DNA of 64,000 nucleotides, taken from Sulfurimonas xiamenensis. Its GTDB lineage: Bacteria > Campylobacterota > Campylobacteria > Campylobacterales > Sulfurimonadaceae. Below the pieces are notes generated by a model. The model was not told the DNA's origin, made no database searches, and was given only the letters and a program-made list of their open reading frames with translations. Of this stretch, positions 24,543-38,494 are shown in pieces. Every line of letters begins with the position of its first letter. The stretch's first letter is position 1. Both the position numbers and the translations under genes were made by a program. The stretch spans positions 434,001-498,000 of the forward strand of contig NZ_CP041166.1 in the NCBI RefSeq assembly GCF_009258045.1, given 5' to 3'.

Positions 24543-26357
24543 ATGGCACAATTATTTACAAGAGATACACAGGCAATTTTTTGGAACAACAACAAAACAG
24601 CTATTCAAAGAATGCTTGATTATGATTACACAATTAAAAGAGAAAAACCATCAGTAGCAGCAATTGTCGCTCCTACTAGCAGTTCTAAATTTGATAAGTT
24701 TTTTTACGGCGGGGATGAAATCATGATCCCACTGTATAAAAGTACTGCAGAAGCAAAAGCTGCGCATCCTCAAGCAGATGTGCTTTTAAACTTTGCTTCT
24801 TTTAGAACAGCATATGATGTTACTATGGAAGCTCTTGAAATTGGCGGGTTTAAAACGATAATGATTACGGCAGAAGGTATTCCTGAGAGACTCGCTCGTA
24901 AAATGAATGCAACAGCAAGAGAAAAAAATGTAACAGTAATTGGACCGGCGACAGTTGGTGCGATTGCTCCGGGTGCATTTAAAATTGCAAATATCGGCGG
25001 AACAATCGAGAATATTATTCAATCTAAGCTTCACCGTGCAGGTTCATGTGGGCTTGTAACTCGTTCAGGCGGTCTTTTTAATGAACTTTCTAACATTATT
25101 GCAATTAATGCAGATGGTATTGCAGAGGGTGTAGCGATAGGAGGAGACAGATTTGTAGGCTCAGTTTTCATTGATAATCTTTTAAGAATGGAAGCAAATC
25201 CTGAAGTAAAGTATATGCTGCTTTTAGGCGAAGTGGGCGGAACTGAAGAGTATAAAGTGATTGAGGCCGTTAAATCAGGCAAAATCAAAAAGCCTATTAT
25301 TGCATGGTGTATAGGAACAATTGCTAAATATTATGACAGCGGTGTTCAGTTTGGACATGCAGGTGCATCTGCAAATGCTGATTCTGAAACGGCTGAAGCA
25401 AAAAATAGAGCTATGAAAGAGGTTGGGATACATGTTCCTGCATCATTTAATGATCTACCGGAAATTATTAGCGCGGTTTATCATGAACTGCATGCAGCAG
25501 GTATTATTAAAGATATCAAAGAGCCTTCTGTAAATGCTTGTCCTAAAGTAAGAAAACCAAAGCAGTTTATCTGTACTATATCTGATGACAGAGGAGAAGA
25601 GGCACACTACTGCGGTTATCCAATTAGCTCAGTTGCAACTCCAGACACAGGCTTTACTGTAGGTGATGTTATGAGTATTCTTTGGTTTAAGAAAAGATAT
25701 CCAAGATGGGCAGTCGATTTCTTAGAAACGGTTCTTAAAACTGTTGCAGATCACGGTCCGGCAGTTTCAGGCGCACATAATGCTAAAGTTACAGCAAGAG
25801 CAGGAAAAGATGTTATTAGTTCACTTATTTCAGGACTTTTAACAATCGGACCTCGTTTTGGCGGAGCAATCGATGATGCGGCAAAATATTTTAAATATGC
25901 AAAAGACAGCAACCTTACTCCGGCTGAATTTTTAAATCATATGAAAAAAGAGGGAATTCCTATTCCGGGTATAGGACATAGAATCAAATCTCTTAAAAAT
26001 CCTGATCTTCGTGTAGAAGGGTTAAAAAGATTTGCAGCTGCAAACTTTCCATCAACACCATTGCTTGATTATGCGTTAACTGTTGAACAATTAACAACAT
26101 CGAAAAAAGAGAATTTAATTCTTAATGTAGATGGAACAATTGGTATTTTAATGGTTGATATGTGGAGAGCACTAGGATATGAAGATGAAGAGATTGATGT
26201 GTTTATCAATGCAGGTGCTCTTAATGCATTCTTTATTTTAGGTAGAAGCATCGGATTTATCGGACACATTTTAGATGAAAAAAGACTTGCAATGCCAATG
26301 TACAGACATCCAATGGATGACATTCTTTATGATGTTCATAAAGCAGAAGAACTCTAA
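24543..26357 (+). CDS. aclA: ATP-citrate lyase, alpha (large) subunit
   Basis: 604 aa. The N-terminal part is like succinyl-CoA synthetase alpha, with a CoA-binding region and the phosphorylated His272 in FGHAGASANAD. The C-terminal third is like citrate synthase, with GIGHRIKS near residue 478. It forms the cytoplasmic ATP-citrate lyase with AclB. AAGGAG precedes the ATG. The operon ends in a hairpin terminator at 26368. Confidence 0.95.
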   Translation: MAQLFTRDTQAIFWNNNKTAIQRMLDYDYTIKREKPSVAAIVAPTSSSKFDKFFYGGDEIMIPLYKSTAEAKAAHPQADVLLNFASFRTAYDVTMEALEIGGFKTIMITAEGIPERLARKMNATAREKNVTVIGPATVGAIAPGAFKIANIGGTIENIIQSKLHRAGSCGLVTRSGGLFNELSNIIAINADGIAEGVAIGGDRFVGSVFIDNLLRMEANPEVKYMLLLGEVGGTEEYKVIEAVKSGKIKKPIIAWCIGTIAKYYDSGVQFGHAGASANADSETAEAKNRAMKEVGIHVPASFNDLPEIISAVYHELHAAGIIKDIKEPSVNACPKVRKPKQFICTISDDRGEEAHYCGYPISSVATPDTGFTVGDVMSILWFKKRYPRWAVDFLETVLKTVADHGPAVSGAHNAKVTARAGKDVISSLISGLLTIGPRFGGAIDDAAKYFKYAKDSNLTPAEFLNHMKKEGIPIPGIGHRIKSLKNPDLRVEGLKRFAAANFPSTPLLDYALTVEQLTTSKKENLILNVDGTIGILMVDMWRALGYEDEEIDVFINAGALNAFFILGRSIGFIGHILDEKRLAMPMYRHPMDDILYDVHKAEEL

Positions 26358-26367
26358 TTTATAATAT

Positions 26368-26404
26368 CAGGGAGAAAATTTCTCCTTGATGCAACTTTTT
26401 TAAA
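26368..26404 (+). terminator. Rho-independent terminator of the acl operon
   Basis: CAGGGAGAA (26368-26376) pairs with TTCTCCTTG (26380-26388) with one G-T pair, and a T-rich tract (TTTTTT, about 26396-26401) follows. It lies 11 nt after the aclA stop. Confidence 0.65.
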
Positions 26405-26490
26405 ACCTCTTATTTAACTTCTTTAAAAAAATTTTACTTTTCTTATCTTTTTGATATACTTATAATAAACCTATTTTTAAGTGAATTACT

Positions 26491-27006
26491 ATGAAAAAAG
26501 CATTTAGTATGATAGAACTTATTATTGTTATTGTTGTTATTGGGATTTTAGCTGTGGTTATGATCCCTAGAATTGGTTCAAATAGGGTATATGAAGCAGC
26601 TACTCAATTAGCTTCGCATATTAGATATACACAACATTTGGCAATGGTAGATGATAAGTTTGAGTCTACAGATCTTAACTGGTCTAAAAAATTATGGCAA
26701 ATAAGATTTAATAACGGTTCATACTCAATAGTTAGTGATGGAGCTTATGCGAAGAATCCGATGAATAGAGATAATCTTGATATAAATATTTCGCAAGATT
26801 ATGGAGTTACTCTTACTTTCAGTAATTGTGGTGATAATGTTATAAGTTTTGATCATGTTGGAAGACCGTTAATAGACGATTTGTCTACAGCTGGTTCAGC
26901 TTATGCAAATTTAATGACAAGTGATTGTTTAATTAAATTGAGTGATGATTCAGAAGAAGCAGAAATAACTATTATGAAAGAGAGTGGATATATAAGTTTA
27001 AAATAG
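26491..27006 (+). CDS. Type IV pilin-like / pseudopilin protein A
   Basis: 171 aa. The N-terminus MKKAFSMIELIIVIVVIG is a prepilin signal: cleavage before Phe5, Glu at mature +5, and a hydrophobic helix. The -1 residue is Ala4 instead of the usual Gly. Two cysteines in the C-terminal half (SNCGD and SDCLI) can form a disulfide loop. It is probably a minor pilin or pseudopilin of a type II secretion/type IV pilus system; no assembly genes are in the window. The paralogue 90 nt downstream shares the RYTQHLAMVDDKF block. Confidence 0.8.
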   Translation: MKKAFSMIELIIVIVVIGILAVVMIPRIGSNRVYEAATQLASHIRYTQHLAMVDDKFESTDLNWSKKLWQIRFNNGSYSIVSDGAYAKNPMNRDNLDINISQDYGVTLTFSNCGDNVISFDHVGRPLIDDLSTAGSAYANLMTSDCLIKLSDDSEEAEITIMKESGYISLK

Positions 27007-27095
27007 ATATAATCATAAATCACAATTTCTGTTAAAAAAAATTGTAATTTTTTGGTTTAAGGTTTTTGCATGCTAAAGTACCTAATTTATCTATT

Positions 27096-27761
27096 ATGAA
27101 AAAAGCATTTAGCATGATAGAACTTGTAATTGCTATTGTTGTTATTGGAATTTTAGCTGTATCTATAATTCCCAGGATATATTCAAACAGATTGCAAGAA
27201 GCTGCAGAGCAAGTAATTTCACATATTAGATATACACAACATTTAGCGATGGTGGATGATAAATTTGATGCAAAAAATGCAGATTGGTACAAAGAAAGAT
27301 GGCAAATCTTTTTTGCAAAAACTGATGCTAGTGATAAAAAATGGGCATACACTGTATTTTCAGATCACGCAGGAGAGAGTACAGGAAATCCAGGTATAAG
27401 TGAAATTGCTAAAAATCCTTTAGATATGTCAAAATATTTAACGGCTGGTTATAGTAGTATATTACATAGTGATCCAAAAGTAACTTCAGAGCTAAATATT
27501 GGAAAAACATATGGCATAACAGATATTGTTTTTTCTGCTAATTGTAAAAAGTATAGTTTACGTATAGCTTTTGATCATCTTGGTAGACCACTATATGACG
27601 GCTCACATTTGTTAGATGATGCTTATAGAAATGGTGCAAATTCGCAATTGATACAAAATGACATATCTGGCAATCCTTGTGTTATAACATTGAGTAGTGA
27701 GGAAGGAAGTGTGAAAATAGCTGTTGAACCGGAAACTGGATATGCACATATGATATATTAA
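27096..27761 (+). CDS. Type IV pilin-like / pseudopilin protein B
   Basis: 221 aa from the ATG at 27096; an upstream in-frame TTG at 27066 would add ten residues before the prepilin signal and is unlikely. The start MKKAFSMIELVIAIVVIG is almost the same as in the preceding gene, again with Ala at -1. It shares SHIRYTQHLAMVDDKFD and the FDHLGRPL block with it, and two cysteines bracket the C-terminal region. The pair is a tandem duplication that has since diverged. Confidence 0.8.
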   Translation: MKKAFSMIELVIAIVVIGILAVSIIPRIYSNRLQEAAEQVISHIRYTQHLAMVDDKFDAKNADWYKERWQIFFAKTDASDKKWAYTVFSDHAGESTGNPGISEIAKNPLDMSKYLTAGYSSILHSDPKVTSELNIGKTYGITDIVFSANCKKYSLRIAFDHLGRPLYDGSHLLDDAYRNGANSQLIQNDISGNPCVITLSSEEGSVKIAVEPETGYAHMIY

Positions 27762-27907
27762 AAATGATATTTTTTGTATAAAAATAAGAAAAATAAAATT
27801 TCTTCAAAAACTCTTTCACAGATTAAGAAGCCATTAAGAATCATTTCTCTATAATTCCCCTCCACAAACAGAGAGACCTAAAGTTTAGGATTAAAAATCT
27901 AGGTTTG

Positions 27908-29767
<1,860 letters not shown>

Positions 29768-29937
29768 GTGTTCATTTGAAATATTAGATTGTTAAGGGAA
29801 TATCTCTCAAACATAAGTTTGGGAGGGATTTTAGCTTTAATCAAGGCGGGTTCTTTGCTGAATGAGGAGCATAGTTATACTATGTGACGATTGAAGTAAA
29901 GGTTCCAACGAAGAGTAAAGCTAAAAGCACCCCAAAA

Positions 29938-30014
29938 GGGCCTATAGCTCAGCTGGTTAGAGTGCACCCCTGATAAGGGTGAGGTCCCAGGTTCAAGTCC
30001 TGGTAGGCCCACCA
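29938..30014 (+). tRNA. tRNA-Ile (anticodon GAT)
   Basis: A 77-nt cloverleaf in the 16S-23S spacer. The acceptor stem GGGCCTA pairs with TAGGCCC, CCA is encoded, the anticodon GAT is at 29972-29974, and the T loop is GTTCAAGTC. No tRNA-Ala accompanies it in this spacer. Confidence 0.96.
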
Positions 30015-30327
30015 TTTTTTGGAAATTTGCACTTGATAAGTTTGCTCACATACATTTAGTATGCTTCGCAACCTTATCAAGCACAACTTTCTCAAAAAAC
30101 CAAATATAAGTCTTTAATTGAAAAGATTTATATTTGGTTTTATACCAAAAGTTCATTAAATTATCATTGTTAAAGTCAATAAAATATAGTTATAAGAGAT
30201 AACTAGAGATAAGAAGAGCGATCTTTGTATTTTCTATGTGAATCAAATTATAAATATATCAACTAAATAACTACAATTAAACAGGCACTGTCTTACATTA
30301 AGTAAGGTAGTGAACGCAACATAGAAT
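30015..30327 (+). other. 16S-23S spacer, second half: processing stems only
   Basis: I see no gene here. An imperfect hairpin follows the tRNA (CTTGATAAG near 30032 with CTTATCAAG near 30072). Three arms pair with the region after 23S: 30164-30179, 30262-30274 and 30299-30316. These are processing signals for pre-23S RNA. Confidence 0.6.
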
Positions 30328-33390
<3,063 letters not shown>

Positions 33391-33595
33391 ACATATCGTT
33401 CACTACCTTACTTAGTGTATAGGTGTCTGAAGTAGTTATTTAGTGATTAGTGATTAGTGATTAGTTGGCGGTTTTACCTAACCCCTAACATCTAAACCCT
33501 AAACCCTGAAATGTTGACTTTAACAATGAAAATCTTCTCTAAACCAAGAGCAATCATTTTTAAGTACACACAATAAAGTGTATTTAAATGTGATT
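33391..33595 (+). other. 23S-5S spacer with a 7-nt tandem repeat and telomere-like CTAAACC run
   Basis: No gene. TAGTGAT is repeated three times plus a partial copy from 33441. After it CTAAACCCTAAACCC occurs near 33492-33506. The remaining bases are the right arms of the 23S processing stems. Confidence 0.6.
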
Positions 33596-33714
33596 GTCTA
33601 GGTGGCTATAGAGAGAGGGAAACGCCTGGCCCCATTCCGAACCCAGAAGCTAAGCCTCTCATCGCTGATAATACTGCATCTTTCAGGTGTGGAAATGTAG
33701 GTCGCTGCCTAGTT
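33596..33714 (+). rRNA. rrf: 5S ribosomal RNA
   Basis: About 119 nt. The terminal stem CTAGG pairs with CCTAG. The loop region CCATTCCGAACCCAGAAG is characteristic of bacterial 5S. It ends the operon; no strong hairpin terminator is seen in 33715-33859. Confidence 0.92.
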
Positions 33715-33859
33715 GATCATTTCTTCTAACTCTTATTTAAAATCAAATTATTAACTTAACAAAATTCTTATTTATTATTATAAATTTTTATCTATTCTTG
33801 AAGTTTTATCAATTGATTCTATGGTATTATTTTATATATTAACTATTTTAGGATGTTAT

Positions 33860-34447
33860 ATGAAAAATTATATAAAAGATCAGATAAAAAAATCATTTGA
33901 GACAAAACAAGCTATTTATCAAAATGAAGAGTTATTAAATAAAATCGTAGAAGTCTGCAAACTGTGTGTAGAGCTCTATAAAGGTAAGAATAAAACGATA
34001 TTAGCTGGAAACGGCGGAAGTGCAGCGGATGCACAGCATATAGCTGCTGAGCTTGTTGGAAGATATGGATTTGATAGGCCCTCTATACCTTCTCTGGCTT
34101 TAACAACTGATACATCTTGCTTAACTGCAATTGGAAATGATTATGGGTATGACAAAATTTTTTCTCGTCAATTAGAGGGTATGGGACAAAGTGGAGATAT
34201 ATTTATTGGTATATCAACTTCCGGAAATTCTAAAAATATAATCAATGCATTTGAAGTAGCAAAAGAAAAAGGCATAAAAACTATAGCTTTGGTCGGCAGA
34301 GATGGCGGGGAAATGGCTAAAATAGCTGATATAGCTTTAGTTATACCATCTGATTCTACTCCAAGAATACAGGAATCTCATATACTTATAGGACATATAA
34401 TTTGTGATATTATTGAAAAAGAGACTTTTGGCAGAGGTGTTAGTTGA
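33860..34447 (+). CDS. gmhA: Sedoheptulose 7-phosphate isomerase
   Basis: 195 aa from the ATG at 33860 (TTAGGATG upstream); an in-frame upstream ATG at 33821 lacks a ribosome binding site. GmhA converts sedoheptulose 7-phosphate to D-glycero-D-manno-heptose 7-phosphate, the first step to ADP-heptose of the LPS core. A SIS-domain fold is visible: [20 protein letters not shown] (phosphate and metal site) and [11 protein letters not shown]. The metal-binding His/Glu of the C-terminal helix fall in [11 protein letters not shown]. It is the first gene of the heptose locus and overlaps the region of the gmhB start. Confidence 0.93.
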   Translation: MKNYIKDQIKKSFETKQAIYQNEELLNKIVEVCKLCVELYKGKNKTILAGNGGSAADAQHIAAELVGRYGFDRPSIPSLALTTDTSCLTAIGNDYGYDKIFSRQLEGMGQSGDIFIGISTSGNSKNIINAFEVAKEKGIKTIALVGRDGGEMAKIADIALVIPSDSTPRIQESHILIGHIICDIIEKETFGRGVS

Positions 34448-34452
34448 CATTT

Positions 34453-34977
34453 ATGAAAAAAGCACTTTTTTTAGATCGCGATGGTATTATAAATGTTGAA
34501 CTCAATTATCTTTATAAAATAGAAGATTTCAAATTTATTGATGGCATATTTGAGCTATGTACACATTATCAAAGTTTGGGTTATTTAATTATTGTAGTTA
34601 CAAATCAATCTGGCATTGTAAGAGGCTATTATAGTGAAGCAGATTTTGAAAAATTGACTTCATGGATGATAAATGAGTTTGCAAAAGAGGGTATAAAAAT
34701 TACAAAGGTTTATCATTGCCCTCATCATCCAGAACTTTCTGGTGCGTGCAGTTGTAGAAAACCGGAGCCAGGTATGATTTTAGAGGCGAAAAAAGAGTTT
34801 GATATAGATTTAGAAAATTCTATTTTAGTTGGTGATAAAGAGCGTGATATTGAGGCGGCCATAGCTGCAGGAATAAAAAAGAGTTATCTTTTTGATGAGA
34901 CAGGATTACATAAAACATCAAAAGCTACTAAAACAGTTTCAAAATTAAAGGATATTTATTATGTTGATACTAAATAG
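34453..34977 (+). CDS. gmhB: D-glycero-beta-D-manno-heptose 1,7-bisphosphate 7-phosphatase
   Basis: 174 aa, HAD superfamily. ATG at 34453 is preferred; a TTG at 34444 overlapping the gmhA stop is an alternative. Motif I is FLDRDGIIN with the nucleophile and acid Asp pair. The zinc-binding loop is [14 protein letters not shown], and motif IV is [11 protein letters not shown]. It removes the 7-phosphate in the ADP-heptose pathway. Its end overlaps the next gene by 17 nt. Confidence 0.92.
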   Translation: MKKALFLDRDGIINVELNYLYKIEDFKFIDGIFELCTHYQSLGYLIIVVTNQSGIVRGYYSEADFEKLTSWMINEFAKEGIKITKVYHCPHHPELSGACSCRKPEPGMILEAKKEFDIDLENSILVGDKERDIEAAIAAGIKKSYLFDETGLHKTSKATKTVSKLKDIYYVDTK

Positions 34978-35446
34978 CGGCGGTACATTTAACAAGCAAT
35001 ATAACCCATTAAACGGAGAGTTGGAAGTTCCATACAACAATAATGCAATCAAAAAAATTTTACAAAGTGTGGATGCTAAATATGATTTGGCAGGCGTTAT
35101 CTATAAAGATAGTCTAGATATGACAATGGATGACAGGAAAATGCTTGCAAGTGTTATTATGGAGTCAAAAGATGATACTTTTGTGATTGTACATGGGACA
35201 GATACAATGCATTTAAGCGCAGAGTTTTTAGCCGAAATATTTGATGATAGAAAAATTGTATTTATTGGAGCTATGAAGCCGTTTGAAGTTGATAATATTG
35301 AAGCAACTTTAAATCTTGGTATAGCAATCGGTTTTGCTAAAGGCATAAAAGAAAATGGTGTATATATTTGTATGAGTGGATATGTTGAACCGTGGGAAAA
35401 AATTCGAAAAAACAAAAAATTTGGAAAATTTGAAGTTGTCGAATAA
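34961..35446 (+). CDS. Short asparaginase-like protein (N-terminal domain only)
   Basis: 161 aa. The first threonine motif is [14 protein letters not shown] (3-16) and the second is [13 protein letters not shown], as in L-asparaginase and GatD. Normal asparaginases are about 330 aa with a second domain that completes the active site at the dimer interface; that domain is missing. The frame is intact and tightly packed (overlaps at both ends), so it is probably a real short family rather than a decayed gene. The substrate is unknown. Confidence 0.75.
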   Translation: MLILNSGGTFNKQYNPLNGELEVPYNNNAIKKILQSVDAKYDLAGVIYKDSLDMTMDDRKMLASVIMESKDDTFVIVHGTDTMHLSAEFLAEIFDDRKIVFIGAMKPFEVDNIEATLNLGIAIGFAKGIKENGVYICMSGYVEPWEKIRKNKKFGKFEVVE

Positions 35447-37838
35447 AATTCCCTGTTCTCATTGTCAATTAGAGTTCGACCCATCAGTTATGATACAAGA
35501 TGGTGACCTTTATTTTTGTTGTAACGGCTGCCAGGGAGTATACCATCTTTTAAACGATAAGGGTCTCGGCAGTTTTTATGAAAAAAACAACAATGCAATT
35601 CTCACCTCTCCGCTCCAAAATTATGCAGATTCTTCAAATTTTGATTCACCCTCTTTTTATGATAAATTTGTAAAAGTTAATAGTGAAGGGTTTTGTGAGA
35701 TCTCTTTGATAATAGAAGGAATTCACTGCTCAGCTTGTGTTTGGTTAAATGAAAAAGCACTCAATAAAATGGATGGCGTGATAGAGGCCAATATCAACTT
35801 TACAAATAATAAAGCGAAAGTTATTTGGGCAGATGATGTTGTAAAGCTTTCAAAAATTATCGATATGATTAGAGCAATTGGCTATAATGCCCATGCTTAT
35901 GATGCAACAACACAAGAGGTGCATGTTAACAGAGAGAGAAAAGCATACTATTTAAAAATGGCAGTTGCAATATTTGCATCAATGAATATTATGTGGATAG
36001 CAGTTGCACAATATGCCGGATATTTTAGCGGAATTACTCAGGATATAAAGACTATTCTTAATGTCGCTGAAGGAATATTAGCAACACCTGTGCTTTTTTA
36101 TAGCGGCTGGGTCTTTTTTAGAGGTGCTTATTATGGCTTAAAAACAAAAGTAGTAAATATGGATTTGTTGGTTGCAACAGGGGCATTGCTTACTTATATT
36201 TACTCAATATATATAACTGTTATGCAGCGTGGTGAAGCCTATTTTGATTCTGTGAGCATGATTATTACTTTTGTTTTAATCGGTAAATTTTTAGAAGTTT
36301 TAAGTAAAAAAAATGCTGCTGACACACTTGACCTTATTATAAAAAATATTCCTGCGGAAGTCAAAGTTATTAAAAATAATACTGTCGTTACATGTAAACT
36401 TGATGATGTTAAAGTTAATGATATTGTTATTGTTTCTTCCGGTGAAAAAGTTTTGTTTGATGGTGAGATTATAAAAGGAGACGGTTCTTTTGATGAATCT
36501 AGCTTAACAGGTGAGAGCAATCCGGTATATAAAAGTGTCGGCATGAATGTTGTAAGCGGCACAACAAGCATTGATGCAGATATCTATTTTAGAGCAACAA
36601 AAGATTTTAAACACTCAACACTTTCAAATATAGTAACGCTTTTAGAGGCTGCTATAAATAAAAAACCAAAGATACAACAGATTGCAAATAAATTATCTGA
36701 ATATTTTTCATCAATAATTTTATTACTCTCTTTATTGACTTTTTTAGGATGGTGGCACTATTGCGGAAATTTTGAAACATCTTTTATGGTTGCGGTATCT
36801 GTAATCATCATAGCGTGTCCTTGTGCGCTTGCTCTTGCTACTCCGGTCGCTACTTTAGTTGGACTCAGTATAAGCGCTTCAAGAGGAATACTTTTTAAAG
36901 AGGCAGCCGGACTTGAGACTATGGCAAAAATAGATACTCTTGTTTTGGATAAAACAGGAACAATTACTGTTGGAAAACCAGAAGTTATAAAAGAGTATAT
37001 ATATAAAGATTTTGATAAACAACTATTATATTCAATGGTTCACTCTTCAAAACATCCTATTTCACAAGGAATTGCAAAATATATTAAAGAGCAGAACAAA
37101 GATATAGCAGAGATAGTTTTTGATGATTATACGCAGATTCCTGCAAAAGGGATAAAAGCAAAATATAAAAATATGGAGTTTTTAGGCGGTAATTTAAAAC
37201 TGCTTGAGGAATACAAAATTTATATAGAATCTTCAACACAGGAGACAAGTTTTTATTTTGTAATAGACAATGAAGTTGTTGCTATGTACGAGTTAAAAGA
37301 TAGAATCAAAGATGGAATCAAAGAGCTGATAGCAAATATGAGGCAAAGCAAAATTGAAGTTGTTCTTTTAAGCGGAGATCATAAAAATATAACAAAAAAT
37401 ATTGCAAAAGAGGTTGGCATATATAATTTTATGTATGAACAGACTCCTCAAGATAAAGCAGAGTATATAAACGCTCTTCATAACGAAAATAAAAAAGTTG
37501 TTATGGTAGGAGACGGCGTGAATGATATTTTAGCATTGGCATCGGCTGATATTGCTATAGCTATGGGAAGCGGAAGCGATATAGCAGTTGAAGTAGGAGA
37601 TGTGGTTTTGCTTGATGATTCTCTAAAATCACTGAATGACACTTTTAAAATTAGTAAAACAACATATGGCTTGATTAAACAAAATCTTTTTATATCTTTA
37701 GTTTATAATAGCATAACGATTCCTCTTGCGATGGCTGGATATGTTATACCTCTTTTTGCAGCAATATCTATGTCATTAAGCTCTTTGCTTGTTGTGGGCA
37801 ATTCTATGCGAATTCGTTATAAATGGAATAAGGATTAA
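35436..37838 (+). CDS. ccoI: Copper-type P1B ATPase for cbb3 oxidase assembly
   Basis: About 800 aa from a proposed TTG at 35436; the frame is open from an ATG at 35376, but that start lies 71 nt inside the previous gene and precedes no motif. The N-terminal metal-binding zinc-ribbon-like part (CSHCQLEF, then FCCNGCQGVY) is followed by an HMA domain with GIHCSACVW, eight membrane helices with the CPC motif in IIACPCALALATP, the phosphorylated DKTGTITVG, and GDGVND. CcoI/FixI ATPases export copper needed to assemble cbb3 cytochrome oxidase. ccoS follows after 3 nt. Confidence 0.88.
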   Translation: MSNKIPCSHCQLEFDPSVMIQDGDLYFCCNGCQGVYHLLNDKGLGSFYEKNNNAILTSPLQNYADSSNFDSPSFYDKFVKVNSEGFCEISLIIEGIHCSACVWLNEKALNKMDGVIEANINFTNNKAKVIWADDVVKLSKIIDMIRAIGYNAHAYDATTQEVHVNRERKAYYLKMAVAIFASMNIMWIAVAQYAGYFSGITQDIKTILNVAEGILATPVLFYSGWVFFRGAYYGLKTKVVNMDLLVATGALLTYIYSIYITVMQRGEAYFDSVSMIITFVLIGKFLEVLSKKNAADTLDLIIKNIPAEVKVIKNNTVVTCKLDDVKVNDIVIVSSGEKVLFDGEIIKGDGSFDESSLTGESNPVYKSVGMNVVSGTTSIDADIYFRATKDFKHSTLSNIVTLLEAAINKKPKIQQIANKLSEYFSSIILLLSLLTFLGWWHYCGNFETSFMVAVSVIIIACPCALALATPVATLVGLSISASRGILFKEAAGLETMAKIDTLVLDKTGTITVGKPEVIKEYIYKDFDKQLLYSMVHSSKHPISQGIAKYIKEQNKDIAEIVFDDYTQIPAKGIKAKYKNMEFLGGNLKLLEEYKIYIESSTQETSFYFVIDNEVVAMYELKDRIKDGIKELIANMRQSKIEVVLLSGDHKNITKNIAKEVGIYNFMYEQTPQDKAEYINALHNENKKVVMVGDGVNDILALASADIAIAMGSGSDIAVEVGDVVLLDDSLKSLNDTFKISKTTYGLIKQNLFISLVYNSITIPLAMAGYVIPLFAAISMSLSSLLVVGNSMRIRYKWNKD

Positions 37839-37841
37839 ATT

Positions 37842-38057
37842 ATGGATAGTTGGGTAGTAGCTATGATGCTTGGAGTCTCTGTATTTTTAGGAGCAATTGC
37901 CTTGTTTGCATTTTTATGGGCTGTAAAAAATGGTCAGTTTGATGATGAAGAGAAGTTTTTAAATGCAGCCAAATTTGATGGTGAAGATGAATTAAATGAC
38001 GCTGTAAAACGAGAACAAAAGAAAAAAGATTTACAAAAAAAGTATAAACCTGAATAG
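37842..38057 (+). CDS. ccoS: cbb3-type cytochrome oxidase assembly protein CcoS
   Basis: 71 aa, one N-terminal transmembrane helix (about 5-28) followed by AVKNGQFDDEEKF, the hallmark of CcoS, which helps insert cofactors into cbb3 oxidase. The tail is charged. It is directly downstream of ccoI, the usual pair. The oxidase structural genes are elsewhere. Confidence 0.9.
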   Translation: MDSWVVAMMLGVSVFLGAIALFAFLWAVKNGQFDDEEKFLNAAKFDGEDELNDAVKREQKKKDLQKKYKPE

Positions 38058-38064
38058 AGAGAAA

Positions 38065-38087
38065 AAATTGCCCAAAAAGGGCAATTT
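38065..38087. terminator. Bidirectional terminator between ccoS and cytochrome c
   Basis: AAATTGCCC (38065-38073) and GGGCAATTT (38079-38087) form a perfect 9-bp stem with a 5-nt A loop. It has A-rich and T-rich flanks, so it can end both the plus-strand ccoS transcript and the minus-strand cytochrome gene. Confidence 0.8.
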
Positions 38088-38094
38088 AAGTAAA

Positions 38095-38379
38095 TTATTT
38101 ACCGATTGTTTGTGCAAATGCCTCTAAATCAGCATCAGAGTATTTAGCAACTTGACCTTTCATAAGACCTTTCATTGGTCCACCGTAACTACCATCTTTG
38201 TAGCCTTTAAGTGCAGTAGCGATTTCAGCGTGAGTCATTTCAGCAACATTTTTAGATTTACCTAGAGCAGCTTTGCTCCAATCAGCACCGTGACAACCTA
38301 AACAAGCACCAGCATTAACTTCAGCCATTAAAACAGTAGTTGCAGTTAAAGCAACAATTGATAAAGCGATTTTTTTCAT
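38095..38379 (-). CDS. Small periplasmic cytochrome c (class I, c553-like)
   Basis: 94 aa. A signal peptide (residues 1-19, ending TTVLMA) precedes the heme site CLGCH (Cys26, Cys29, His30). The distal Met is one of those in GGPMKGLMKGQ. The mature size of about 75 aa fits the soluble c553-type electron carriers of this phylum that feed cbb3 oxidase. Its place beside ccoIS fits that role. It is convergent with ccoS across the terminator. Confidence 0.88.
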   Translation of the reverse strand: MKKIALSIVALTATTVLMAEVNAGACLGCHGADWSKAALGKSKNVAEMTHAEIATALKGYKDGSYGGPMKGLMKGQVAKYSDADLEAFAQTIGK

Positions 38380-38494
38380 AATATTAACCCTTTGAAATTA
38401 TTTTTCGGGCAAATTATAGTTATTTTACTCTTAAATACATGTTAATAATTTATCTGTTATCATTTTGTTAAATTTTAGAGGCTATGGTGTGCAG

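Noticed and set aside
33486-33506. True telomeric repeats
   Set aside because: Only two copies of CTAAACC occur, inside an rRNA operon spacer; chance or a local expansion is enough.
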